Source: an uncultured Megasphaera sp. (GTDB lineage: Bacteria > Bacillota > Negativicutes > Veillonellales > Megasphaeraceae). Taken from it: a stretch of DNA of 23,241 bases. The notes below the pieces were generated by a model that did no database searches, was not told the origin of the DNA, and saw only the letters and a program-made list of their open reading frames with translations. Each line of letters opens with the position of its first letter. Positions within the stretch are counted from its first letter, which is position 1. The translations under genes were made by a program, and so were the position numbers. Shown here one piece after another: positions 1 through 6,910 of the stretch. The DNA is taken from the NCBI GenBank assembly GCA_900548635.1, contig URLP01000011.1:1-23241 (forward strand). Direction: 5' to 3'.

Positions 1-54
1 CTGACGATCTTCGCCGTGACAGGGCGACATGTTAAACCGCTACACCACGGGGCC
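1..54 (-). tRNA. tRNA-Asp (GTC), 5' part, cut by window edge
   Basis: On the minus strand the sequence starts GGCCCCG at position 54 (acceptor 5' strand). It continues with a D arm and a 5-bp anticodon stem TCGCC/GGCGA around the loop CTGTCAC. The anticodon GTC lies at 18-20, so this is tRNA-Asp. The T arm and acceptor 3' strand lie left of position 1. A good promoter sits about 40 bases upstream. The tRNA may head a tRNA cluster to the left, which cannot be seen. Confidence 0.93.
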
Positions 55-96
55 GTTTCACCATTTGTTTCAGCACGGAGTGCCTCAACGAAAACT

Positions 97-125
97 ATTC
101 TACCATGACCGTAAATTTTTTGCAA
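97..125 (-). promoter_or_regulatory. Promoter of tRNA-Asp
   Basis: On the minus strand there is a -35 box TTGCAA (120-125), a 17-base spacer and a -10 box TAGAAT (97-102). Transcription would start near position 90, about 36 bases before the tRNA 5' end. Confidence 0.7.
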
Positions 126-200
126 GTCTTTTTTTAATATTTTTCTCCTTTCGCTGATAAAAATTTGCAGTTTTCTCTATGTTATCGCGGATATTTGATG

Positions 201-206
201 TATAAT
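201..206 (+). promoter_or_regulatory. Probable -10 box of the phosphoethanolamine transferase gene
   Basis: A perfect TATAAT lies 63 bases before the start codon at 269. No good -35 box is found at 16-18 bases (only TATGTT at 178-183), so the promoter is either weak or activator-dependent. The rest of 61-268 is AT-rich and holds only this and the divergent tRNA promoter. Confidence 0.45.
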
Positions 207-268
207 ATAGCCGGTACGCTTGTTTACACCAATTTTACACTGATGCTCAGAGAGGATAAACGCAACCT

Positions 269-2089
269 ATGTCTCACGTAATGAACGCACTCAAACAGAA
301 GCGGCACCACATCCTGGTGCTCTGCCTCACCTTTGCCGTCATCTATGGCCTCTGCTTCCAATGGCAGTTCCTTGTTTCCCTCGGTATGGGCCCGGACAAC
401 ATCGAAGACATGACCTTCGGCCTTATCCCCGCCGTCGGCGCCGTCGTCCTGTCCCTGGCCTTCTACTGGCGCTACCTGTCGCCGCAGAATCTCATCCCGC
501 CGGCCCTCATCGGCATCGGCTGGATCATTACTGGACCTTACCTCAGCTACATTACCCTGGTCAATACGAATACGATTTACCTCAACAATATATATGATAT
601 ATATGTGGGGCTTTATTTCTTTGCCATCTTTTTCTGCCTGAACATGATCGTCAAGCAGCATCTGCCCCATCTCCCCGGCGCCATTGTGATGACGGCCGTC
701 CAGTTCGCGGCCTTCTTCATCATCCTGCTCCAGTGGGCCTATTACGTGCTCTACAACTCATCGATCACGACGTCCGGCGCCCTGATCATCTTCCAGACGG
801 GTCCGGCCGAAACGCTGGAATATTTCCAGTCCCTCGGCTTCTTGAAAGTCGCCGTCATCGTCCTCGCCCTGGCCGTCCTTTTGGGAGCCCTCTTTCTGCT
901 CAACTACCGCCAGAAAGACCTGCCCCGGACGAAATATGACCGCCTCCTGGCACCGCTCCTCTCGCTCTTTTTGATCATCGCGCCGTCGGCAGCGGCTCTT
1001 GGGGAAGAAATCCTGACGGAAGCCTTCCCGGTGCGGACCTTCCTCGATACGGAAGACTACATGCAGCGCTCGACCCTCTACGCAGAAAATCACGACGATA
1101 AGTACGCCAATCTCCAGGCCGTCCAGCTCCACCCGGCGGACTACCCGAATACGGTCATCGTCGTCATCGGTGAATCGGAAACGCGCACCCTGATGAACGC
1201 CTATGACCCGAACCACGTGCCCAACACGCCGTGGCTGACGGCTATGAAGTCGAATCCGGACTTCACGCTCTTCACCAATGCCTACAGCTGCGTCTGGTAC
1301 ACCGTCCCCGTCCTGGAACACGCCCTGACGGAATCGAATTTCTACAATGACAAGCCCTTCAACGAATCGGTCTCCATCATCGACATGGCCAAGAAAGCCG
1401 GCTACAAGACGTACTGGTTCAGCAACCAGGGTTCCGTCGGCGTCGCGGATACGCCCATTTCCCTCGTCGCCAACACGGCCGACGAAGCGGAATGGGTCGA
1501 CCGGGACCTCAAGGAATCGACCCTCGACGGCGCCCTCCTGCAGTTTTTGAAGCGCGTCGATCCGAAGGAAAAGAACTTCGTCGTCCTCCATCTCATGGGC
1601 AGCCACATCGAATACCGCAACCGCTACCCGCAGGAATTCCAGAAATTCAACGACGGCAAGATCAACCAGGAAGCGGACTTCGACAACACCATCCTCTACA
1701 CGGACTGGGTCCTCTCCCAGATTTACGACTATGCCAAGGACAACCTCAACCTCGACGCCATGATCTACTTCTCGGACCACGGCAGCGACCCCGACATCGC
1801 CCGCCAACCTGACGGCGCCAGCTTCAAAGTCCTGCGCATCCCCATGTTCTGCTACCTCTCCGACGGCTACCAGAAGCGCAACCCCGACGTCGTCAAAGCC
1901 ATCAAGGCCAATAAAGACAAGTATTTCACGAACGACCTGGAATACGAATTCATCTGCGGCGTCCTCAACATGCAGTCGCCCAACTACGACCCGACCATGT
2001 CCATCGCCTCGTCGCAGTGGAAAATGCAGCGTCAAGACCTGAAGACCCGCTTCGGCAAAACCAGCCTCATGGAGGACACAGAATATTAG
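269..2089 (+). CDS. Phosphoethanolamine transferase (sulfatase-fold, inner membrane)
   Basis: 606 aa. The N-terminal ~240 residues contain about five hydrophobic membrane segments. The rest is an extracytoplasmic alkaline-phosphatase/sulfatase-fold domain. Motifs of the EptA/CptA/OpgE group are visible: VIVVIGES with metal-ligand Glu302; the likely Thr nucleophile, Thr345, in SCVWYTVP; HLMGSH (His441, His446); and FSDHGSDP (Asp503, His504). By family such enzymes move phosphoethanolamine from phosphatidylethanolamine to lipid A, LPS core or periplasmic glucans; which acceptor is used here cannot be told. It fits an organism with an outer membrane. The ATG at 269 follows a GAGG at 252-255, a slightly long spacing; the ATG at 281 is an alternative. 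The gene stands alone between its own promoter and a terminator. Confidence 0.9.
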   Translation: MSHVMNALKQKRHHILVLCLTFAVIYGLCFQWQFLVSLGMGPDNIEDMTFGLIPAVGAVVLSLAFYWRYLSPQNLIPPALIGIGWIITGPYLSYITLVNTNTIYLNNIYDIYVGLYFFAIFFCLNMIVKQHLPHLPGAIVMTAVQFAAFFIILLQWAYYVLYNSSITTSGALIIFQTGPAETLEYFQSLGFLKVAVIVLALAVLLGALFLLNYRQKDLPRTKYDRLLAPLLSLFLIIAPSAAALGEEILTEAFPVRTFLDTEDYMQRSTLYAENHDDKYANLQAVQLHPADYPNTVIVVIGESETRTLMNAYDPNHVPNTPWLTAMKSNPDFTLFTNAYSCVWYTVPVLEHALTESNFYNDKPFNESVSIIDMAKKAGYKTYWFSNQGSVGVADTPISLVANTADEAEWVDRDLKESTLDGALLQFLKRVDPKEKNFVVLHLMGSHIEYRNRYPQEFQKFNDGKINQEADFDNTILYTDWVLSQIYDYAKDNLNLDAMIYFSDHGSDPDIARQPDGASFKVLRIPMFCYLSDGYQKRNPDVVKAIKANKDKYFTNDLEYEFICGVLNMQSPNYDPTMSIASSQWKMQRQDLKTRFGKTSLMEDTEY

Positions 2090-2103
2090 GAGCCTGCGGC
2101 TCC

Positions 2104-2131
2104 CGTGGGTCGTGAACCGTGGACCGTAAGC
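2104..2131. repeat. Heptamer array, four 7-base units
   Basis: Fifteen bases after the stop codon lie four units with a strict 7-base period: CGTGGGT, CGTGAAC, CGTGGAC and CGTAAGC, followed by CGT. The array sits between the stop codon and the terminator, the same place as the arrays at 5895, 8218 and 17963. Here no matching inverted array is found after the terminator. Confidence 0.75.
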
Positions 2132-2151
2132 CGTCTTGCCAAACGAATCAC

Positions 2152-2186
2152 AAAAAGAGCTTATCGCTACGCGACAAGCTCTTTTT
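2152..2186 (+). terminator. Rho-independent terminator after the phosphoethanolamine transferase gene
   Basis: AAAAAGAGCTT pairs with AAGCTCTTTTT, and an inner TCGC pairs with GCGA across a 3-base loop, with one A-C mismatch between them. The right arm ends in a T tract. The A tract on the left means it could also work in the other direction. Confidence 0.88.
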
Positions 2187-2200
2187 ATTTGGAGTATAAT
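2171..2200 (+). promoter_or_regulatory. Promoter of the AmmeMemoRadiSam operon, overlapping the terminator
   Basis: TATAAT at 2195-2200 lies 37 bases before the start at 2238. The best -35 match is GCGACA (2171-2176, spacer 18), which is part of the right arm of the upstream terminator stem. The -10 box is convincing and the -35 moderate. Confidence 0.6.
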
Positions 2201-2237
2201 AGAACTAACACCACATCTTCCCAAAGGAGGTATTTCT

Positions 2238-3602
2238 ATGGAACATGCTTGTGCTGCAGCCGGGTTATTTCCCCATCCGCCGATTATGCTGCCGGAAATC
2301 GGCGGTGACGAGCTGCAAAAAATGGCTTCGACGGTCCAGGCCGTGCAGACGGCGGCCCGCCTGATTGTCGAACAGAAACCGGAAACGCTGGTCATCGTCT
2401 CGCCGCACAACTACGTCTTCCCCGACGGGGCGACGCTCCTGGCGGCGCCGCGCCTTTACGGCAACCTCGACGCCTTCGGTTATCCGGAACTTTCTATGGA
2501 CGTGCGCACGGATATGGAACTGGCCGAAGAGATTTTCCACGTCGCCTCGGAAAAGACCGATATCTACCGCCTCGACGCGGCCTGGAGCGACCGTTTCGGC
2601 CATCCCCTCTACGTCGACCAGGGGACCTTCGTGCCCCTCTATTACCTGCACAAAGCCGGCTTCAGCGGCCCGGTAGTCATCATGGCGCCGCGCTTCGATG
2701 ACTATGACAGCATGAGCCTCCTCGGCGACCTCGTCGTCAAAGCCGCGGCCAACATCGGCCGGCGCATCGCCGTCATCGCCTCCGGCGACCTTTCGCACCG
2801 TCTCCTGCCGGGTTCGCCCAACGGCTACACGCCGAAAGGTGCGATTTTCGACAAGACCGTCATGGAAGCCCTGCAGAAACAAGATCCGGCCGTCCTCAAG
2901 ACGATGAGCCGCAGCCTCATCGACGAAGCGGGCATGTGCGGCCTGCCGTCGGTCTACTTCCTCTTCGGCGCCCTGCGCCACTTCCGCCCGGTCATGCCCG
3001 TCTCGTCCTATGAAGGGCCCTTCGGCGTCGGTTACGGCGTCGCCCTCTATCTGCCGGAAGGCCAGGAAAAGCGGGCGGAAAAGCCGGCTGTCGCCGATAT
3101 CCGCGTCCGCCTGGCCCGGGAAAGCATTTCTTACTACCTGACGCACCATACGCTCATGGCCGTGCCCAAGGACCTGCCGGAAGACCTGCAGCAGGACAAG
3201 GCCGGCGCCTTCGTCTCCCTGCACAAGGGGAGCCGCCTGCGCGGCTGCATCGGCACCTTCCTGCCCATGCAGATGAACGTGGCCAGTGAAATCATCCACA
3301 ACGCCGTCTCAGCGGCGACGCGGGATCCGCGCTTCTACCCGGTCAGCCTGGACGAACTGAAGGATATCGACATCTCCGTCGACGTCCTGGGCACGCCGGA
3401 AGCCGTCGCTTCGCCGAAAGAACTGGATCCGAAGAAATACGGCGTCATCGTCATGAGCCACGCCCAGACGGGTCTCCTCCTGCCGGATCTCGACGGCGTC
3501 GACACGGTCCAGCAGCAGATCGACATCGCCAAGGAAAAAGCCGGCATCCCGCCCCAGGTCCGCCCGGACCTCTACCGCTTCACGGTCACGCGCTACAAGT
3601 AG
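2238..3602 (+). CDS. AmmeMemoRadiSam protein: LigB/Memo-like domain fused to AMMECR1 domain
   Basis: 454 aa. The N-terminal ~265 residues resemble class III extradiol dioxygenase (LigB/Memo) proteins: VSPHNY (His57), GHPLYVDQGTFVPL (122-135) and ASGDLSHR (His187). The C-terminal ~180 residues are an AMMECR1 domain with the hallmark LRGCIGTF (334-341, Cys337). The ATG at 2238 is chosen because AAAGGAGG lies just upstream; a longer in-frame reading from 2136 would start within the upstream terminator region and has no ribosome site. The radical SAM partner follows 9 bases after the stop, so the three parts of the AmmeMemoRadiSam triad are carried by two genes. The biochemical role of this triad is not settled to my knowledge. 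One oddity: Gln128 stands where related LigB proteins often have His in a DHGT-like motif. Confidence 0.9.
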   Translation: MEHACAAAGLFPHPPIMLPEIGGDELQKMASTVQAVQTAARLIVEQKPETLVIVSPHNYVFPDGATLLAAPRLYGNLDAFGYPELSMDVRTDMELAEEIFHVASEKTDIYRLDAAWSDRFGHPLYVDQGTFVPLYYLHKAGFSGPVVIMAPRFDDYDSMSLLGDLVVKAAANIGRRIAVIASGDLSHRLLPGSPNGYTPKGAIFDKTVMEALQKQDPAVLKTMSRSLIDEAGMCGLPSVYFLFGALRHFRPVMPVSSYEGPFGVGYGVALYLPEGQEKRAEKPAVADIRVRLARESISYYLTHHTLMAVPKDLPEDLQQDKAGAFVSLHKGSRLRGCIGTFLPMQMNVASEIIHNAVSAATRDPRFYPVSLDELKDIDISVDVLGTPEAVASPKELDPKKYGVIVMSHAQTGLLLPDLDGVDTVQQQIDIAKEKAGIPPQVRPDLYRFTVTRYK

Positions 3603-3611
3603 GTGACGCCC

Positions 3612-4460
3612 ATGGAAGCCCTTTATTACACCCATGAAGGGGAGCGCGTCCGCTGCGGTCTCTGTGCCCATCACTGCCTCATCGCCAAGAGCCATCGCGG
3701 CCGCTGCGGCAGCCGCTATTACGACGGCGAAAAACTCCTCGCCCTGAATGCCGGCCAGTGTACGTCGGCCGCCCTCGACCCGATCGAGAAAAAACCCCTC
3801 ATCTATTTCCATCCGGGCTCGCTCATCGTCTCCCTCGGTTCCTGGGGCTGCAATTTCACCTGCCCTTTCTGCCAGAACTGGACCATTTCCCAGGAAGAAG
3901 CGCCGTCGCGGGAGATGACGCCGCAGGACGCCGCCGCCCTGGCGAAGCGTTATGTCCCTCAGGGCAACATCGGCCTGGCCTATACGTACAACGAACCGAC
4001 GCTCAGCTATGAATTCATCCTGCCCACAGCTAAACTGATCAAAGAAATAGGCCTCTGCAATGTCATGGTCAGCAACGGCTACATCGCCGCCGCGCCGCGG
4101 CAGGAGCTCCTGCCGTATATCGACGCCTGGAACATCGACCTCAAGGGCTTTTCGGAACACTTCTACCAAAAGATGTGCGGCGCCTCGCTCCGGCCCGTCC
4201 TCGAAACCATCGAGGCCGCCGCTGCCGTAAGCCATGTCGAAGTGACGACGCTCATCATCCCCGGCGAAAACGACAGCCCTGAAGAAATGGACGCTGAGGC
4301 CCGCTGGCTCGCTACTATCAGTCCGGACCTGCCCTTGCATCTGAGCCGCTACTTCCCGCGCTGGCACTGGACGGCGCCGGCCACCCCCATGGCGACGCTA
4401 CAGAAACTCCGGGCCGTAGCCTCGCAGTATCTTCATTTTGTCCATCTCGGTAATGTCTGA
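3612..4460 (+). CDS. amrS: AmmeMemoRadiSam system radical SAM enzyme
   Basis: 282 aa. An N-terminal Cys cluster (Cys15, Cys18, Cys22, Cys32) may bind metal. It is followed by the radical SAM motif CNFTCPFC (Cys80, Cys84, Cys87), which would hold the [4Fe-4S] cluster that cleaves S-adenosylmethionine. The segments YTYNEPT and NIDLKGF are typical of the pyruvate-formate-lyase-activase-like branch in which AmrS falls. Starting at the ATG at 3612 places the AGGTGA at 3601-3606 as ribosome site; a GTG at 3603 is in frame but poorly served. Translation is probably coupled to the upstream gene, whose stop codon is 9 bases away. The substrate is unknown. No terminator is evident after the stop before the larA promoter. 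Confidence 0.92.
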   Translation: MEALYYTHEGERVRCGLCAHHCLIAKSHRGRCGSRYYDGEKLLALNAGQCTSAALDPIEKKPLIYFHPGSLIVSLGSWGCNFTCPFCQNWTISQEEAPSREMTPQDAAALAKRYVPQGNIGLAYTYNEPTLSYEFILPTAKLIKEIGLCNVMVSNGYIAAAPRQELLPYIDAWNIDLKGFSEHFYQKMCGASLRPVLETIEAAAAVSHVEVTTLIIPGENDSPEEMDAEARWLATISPDLPLHLSRYFPRWHWTAPATPMATLQKLRAVASQYLHFVHLGNV

Positions 4461-4487
4461 ATGGATTTCATTAATCATTGCAGTCAG

Positions 4488-4503
4488 TTAAACGTTTGTT
4501 TAA
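4488..4503. promoter_or_regulatory. Inverted repeat upstream of the larA promoter (possible operator)
   Basis: TTAAAC, four bases, then GTTTAA: a perfect 6-bp inverted repeat that ends ten bases before the candidate -35 box of larA. The position suits an activator site. The protein that would bind is not known; the evidence is only symmetry and position in an AT-rich stretch. Confidence 0.35.
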
Positions 4504-4513
4504 AATTCTAAAC

Positions 4514-4541
4514 TTGCGCGCCGCTTTTAACATGATATAAT
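4514..4541 (+). promoter_or_regulatory. Promoter of larA
   Basis: TATAAT at 4536-4541 preceded by TGA gives an extended -10 (TGATATAAT). A -35 candidate TTGCGC (4514-4519) lies 16 bases upstream. The start codon is 45 bases downstream at 4587. Confidence 0.65.
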
Positions 4542-4586
4542 AAAGTACAGTTTATTTTTTTATTATTAAAAGAAGTGGTGGTAGAA

Positions 4587-5891
4587 ATGGCATTAAAAGA
4601 ATTTAATTTCCTGATTGGTGAAACCTCGCAGAGCGTCATGCTCCCGGAAGAACATATTTCCGACGTCATGGAAGGGAAAAACGTCCCGGCCATCGATGTC
4701 AAACAGGCAACGATCGACTGCATGCGTCATCCTATCGGCAGCGCACCGCTGCAGGAAAAGGTCCAGAAAGGCGACAAGGTCTGCCTCGTCGTCGCTGACG
4801 TCACGCGTACGTGGAACCATTCCAACCAGTTCCTCATCTACATCATCGATGAACTGAACCTGGCCGGCATCCCTGACGACGACATCTACATCGTCTTCGC
4901 CCAGGGCTCGCACCGCGCCCAGACGCCGGAAGAAGACGTCCGCGTCTGCGGTGAAGAAGTCATCCGCCGCATCAAGACCTATCAGCACGACTGCATGGAT
5001 CCGACCCTCGTCGACTGCGGCACGACGAAGCTCGGCACACCGCTGAAACTCAATAAACACGTCGTCGACGCCGACAAAGTCATTATCGTCGACGGCATCA
5101 CGACGCACCTCTTCGCCGGTTACGGCGGCGGCCGCAAACTGATCCTGCCGGGCGTCTCCGGTTTCGAAACGATCCAGCGCAACCACTGCCATGCCCTGGC
5201 TGACGAATTCGGCCACGGCATCAACCCGAAGACCCGCGCTCTGATGATCGACGACAACCCGCTCAACGACGACATGATCGAAGCGTGCAGCAAGATCAAC
5301 CCGTGCTTCCTCGTCCACTCCGTCATCAACGGCGACGGCGAAATCTGCCGCATGGTCGGCGGTGACTGGTACAAAGCATGGCGTTCCGGCACGGAAACGG
5401 TCCTCGACATCCAGCGCGTCCCGATGAAGCAGAAAGCCGATGTCGTCTTCGCCTGCGCCGGCGGCTATCCGAGCGACGTCAGCCTCTACCAGGGCTGCAA
5501 ATGCTATGACCCGGCAGAAATGGCCGTCAAAGACGGCGGCGTCATCATCGCCATCATGGAAGCCCGGGACATCAAAGAACCGGCCATCTACATGGACAGC
5601 TTCAAATACGATACGATGGAAGAAATGGAAAAGGCCCTGCGCGCCCGCTTCACGATTCCTTTCTTCGTCGCCTTCAACCTCTTCTGCCTGACCCATAAAG
5701 ACACGGTCATCCTGGTCACGCTGCCGCGCAACTTCGAAGATATCCGCCGCACCGGCCAGATCCCGGTCGCCACGGTCCAGGAAGCCTGGGACCTGGCACA
5801 GAAGAAACTGAAAGAACAGGGCAAAGACAAAGATTACACGATCAACATCATGCCCCACGCCACGAAGGTCATGCCGATCCTTCAGAAATAA
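4587..5891 (+). CDS. larA: Nickel-pincer lactate racemase LarA
   Basis: 434 aa, the usual length for LarA. The active-site residues of Lactiplantibacillus plantarum LarA fall at almost identical numbers: Asp71 and Arg74 in ADVTR, His109 in GSHR, His174 and Lys184 in HLFAGYGGGRK (Lys184 carries the nickel-pincer nucleotide), and His200. The spacing 174-184-200 matches exactly. The enzyme interconverts D- and L-lactate in the cytoplasm, which suits a lactate fermenter. The pincer-cofactor genes larB, larC and larE are not in this window and would have to be elsewhere. Wider LarA-family members can racemise other 2-hydroxy acids, so lactate is likely but not proven. The ATG at 4587 is preferred over GTG codons at 4575 and 4578; the ribosome site is weak. 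The gene is a single unit with its own promoter and terminator. Confidence 0.88.
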   Translation: MALKEFNFLIGETSQSVMLPEEHISDVMEGKNVPAIDVKQATIDCMRHPIGSAPLQEKVQKGDKVCLVVADVTRTWNHSNQFLIYIIDELNLAGIPDDDIYIVFAQGSHRAQTPEEDVRVCGEEVIRRIKTYQHDCMDPTLVDCGTTKLGTPLKLNKHVVDADKVIIVDGITTHLFAGYGGGRKLILPGVSGFETIQRNHCHALADEFGHGINPKTRALMIDDNPLNDDMIEACSKINPCFLVHSVINGDGEICRMVGGDWYKAWRSGTETVLDIQRVPMKQKADVVFACAGGYPSDVSLYQGCKCYDPAEMAVKDGGVIIAIMEARDIKEPAIYMDSFKYDTMEEMEKALRARFTIPFFVAFNLFCLTHKDTVILVTLPRNFEDIRRTGQIPVATVQEAWDLAQKKLKEQGKDKDYTINIMPHATKVMPILQK

Positions 5892-5894
5892 TGG

Positions 5895-5922
5895 GTTTGA
5901 TGTTTGATGTTTGACGTTTGAT
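5895..5922. repeat. Heptamer array, four 7-base units (left of terminator)
   Basis: Three copies of GTTTGAT and one GTTTGAC (third position) in perfect 7-base register, starting three bases after the larA stop codon. It pairs in layout with the opposite-strand array at 5971-5991 beyond the terminator. Confidence 0.85.
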
Positions 5923-5942
5923 GAAAACGCCAGCAACTGTAG

Positions 5943-5969
5943 GGGCTCGCACGTGGCGAGCCCTTTTTT
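5943..5969 (+). terminator. Rho-independent terminator of larA
   Basis: GGGCTCGC (5943-5950), a 5-base loop, GCGAGCCC (5956-5963), then six T. A perfect 8-bp GC-rich stem. Confidence 0.92.
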
Positions 5970-5970
5970 A

Positions 5971-5991
5971 CTACAAACTAAAAACTACAAA
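5971..5991. repeat. Heptamer array, three units (right of terminator)
   Basis: CTACAAA, CTAAAAA and CTACAAA in a 7-base register, directly after the terminator T tract. Read on the minus strand the unit is TTTGTAG, close to the TTTGATG phase of the array at 5895. No gene converges here from the right. Confidence 0.7.
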
Positions 5992-6082
5992 CTATTCCCA
6001 AACGATATTTATATCCATTCCTTAGTGTTATCGTCACGTGCATTCTCTTGCACAAAGAGAATAACATATTTCCGTCAAGCTC

Positions 6083-6111
6083 ATGACAAACTTAAATTCT
6101 TATGCTATAAT
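6083..6111 (+). promoter_or_regulatory. Promoter of the cupin gene
   Basis: -35 ATGACA (6083-6088), 17-base spacer, -10 TATAAT (6106-6111) with an extended TGC in front. Start codon 75 bases further on. Confidence 0.78.
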
Positions 6112-6185
6112 ATAGCCAAGAGATGCGAAAGGGATTGCAAACAAAACCGATTCCTTTGTAAGCGCATTAGAAAGGGGTGAGTCCA

Positions 6186-6512
6186 GTGGAAATAGAGAAA
6201 GTAGAGCATGCCGCCGGCGGCAAGGGGTACATCTTGAAGAAACGCCTTCTGAGCGCCACCGAGCTGAAGGATAAGGTTGGCATGTTCGCCGAAATCACAT
6301 TGAAACCTGGATGTTCCTTAGGCTATCACGTTCACAGTGACAACGCAGAAGCTTATTATATCCTTTCCGGCGAGGGAGAATACGACGACAACGGAGAAAT
6401 CCGGACCGTTAAACCTGGAGACGTTACTTACACATCAGATGGCAAGGGTCACAGCTTGGAAAACAAAAGTCAGGATGATTTAGTTTTCATTGCGTTGATC
6501 ATTAACAACTAA
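6186..6512 (+). CDS. Small cupin-domain protein
   Basis: 108 aa, one cupin beta-barrel. Both cupin motifs are present: GYHVHSDNAEAYYILSGEGEY gives His48, His50 and Glu55, and PGDVTYTSDGKGHSLEN gives His89, a complete 3-His-1-Glu metal set. Single-domain cupins of this size are variously isomerases, small-molecule binding proteins or oxygenases; the substrate cannot be read from sequence. The GTG at 6186 is chosen because AGGGGTGA (6173-6180) lies five bases upstream; a GTG at 6177 would overlap that site. The codon choice is less GC-rich at third positions than in neighbouring genes (many TTG, TTA, GTT and ACT codons), which may mean a different history or expression level. It stands alone between its own promoter and a gene-free stretch. 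Confidence 0.85.
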   Translation: MEIEKVEHAAGGKGYILKKRLLSATELKDKVGMFAEITLKPGCSLGYHVHSDNAEAYYILSGEGEYDDNGEIRTVKPGDVTYTSDGKGHSLENKSQDDLVFIALIINN

Positions 6513-6728
6513 ATAATGTCCATAGGATCAGCAGCGTTCGTCGATGAACATTACGAGTTAACTTATCTTGATTTGAAGTGCTTCGAACTTTTCGAATGGG
6601 TGTGATGTTTTTCAAATAGGTTAGTTTAGTAAATCCAAGCGCAACGAACGATGATTGTTTTCAGATTTTTGTACGAGGTTAAAGTAACCAGAACCAAAAA
6701 CGAGATGAATATGAATCCTATACCGTAG
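6513..6728. other. Gene-free stretch with small hairpins; cupin 3' UTR or undescribed small RNA
   Basis: No convincing coding region. Short hairpins are visible: TTCGAA-cttt-TTCGAA around 6582-6597, and GGTT-aaagt-AACC near 6680. The stretch ends in the terminator at 6729. A 29-codon frame at 6516-6605 and a 25-codon frame from 6651 lack ribosome sites. I do not recognise tmRNA, SRP RNA, RNase P RNA, 6S RNA or a known riboswitch. Confidence 0.35.
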
Positions 6729-6780
6729 AGGACCGGTAGACATATGTCGCGTGTGTATCGGTCCTTTTACGTGTCTTTTT
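6729..6780 (+). terminator. Probable terminator
   Basis: AGGACCGGTA (6729-6738) pairs over 10 bp with TATCGGTCCT (6756-6765), including one G-T. A T run follows at 6765-6768 and a longer one at 6775-6780. The loop contains the palindrome GACATATGTC. It would end transcripts from the cupin promoter or from a small RNA. Confidence 0.65.
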
Positions 6781-6811
6781 TATTTTATTTTCTTTACTTG
6801 TCCCCTCTCCA

Positions 6812-6840
6812 TTGACAGAATGCCGTCTCTCTTCTATAAT
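6812..6840 (+). promoter_or_regulatory. Consensus promoter of the symporter gene
   Basis: Perfect TTGACA (6812-6817), 17-base spacer, perfect TATAAT (6835-6840). The strongest promoter by sequence in the window; start expected near 6848. Confidence 0.92.
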
Positions 6841-6857
6841 ATACTGAAACGGTATTC

Positions 6858-6896
6858 TATTAGAAATCGTTTAGAATTACTTATTAATTTCTAATA
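6858..6896 (+). promoter_or_regulatory. Inverted repeat in the symporter 5' UTR
   Basis: TATTAGAAAT (6858-6867) and ATTTCTAATA (6887-6896) form a perfect 10-bp inverted repeat. It lies inside the predicted leader and ends two bases before the GGGGGAG ribosome site. It could be an operator or an mRNA hairpin limiting translation. Confidence 0.5.
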
Positions 6897-6910
6897 AGGG
6901 GGAGAATATT

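Noticed and set aside
758..2410. Long antisense reading frame (550 codons) across the phosphoethanolamine transferase gene
   Set aside because: It mirrors a clear enzyme gene with conserved motifs; its composition (many R, D, V, E) is the usual shadow of GC-rich third positions. Part of it reads GPRFTTHGSR, which comes from the heptamer array.
4593..5936. 447-codon antisense frame across larA
   Set aside because: Shadow of larA, whose active-site residues are complete on the plus strand.
6516..6605. 29-codon frame directly after the cupin gene, ending in FELFEWV
   Set aside because: No ribosome site and not distinguishable from chance in a non-coding stretch; kept only as a possibility in the description of that stretch.
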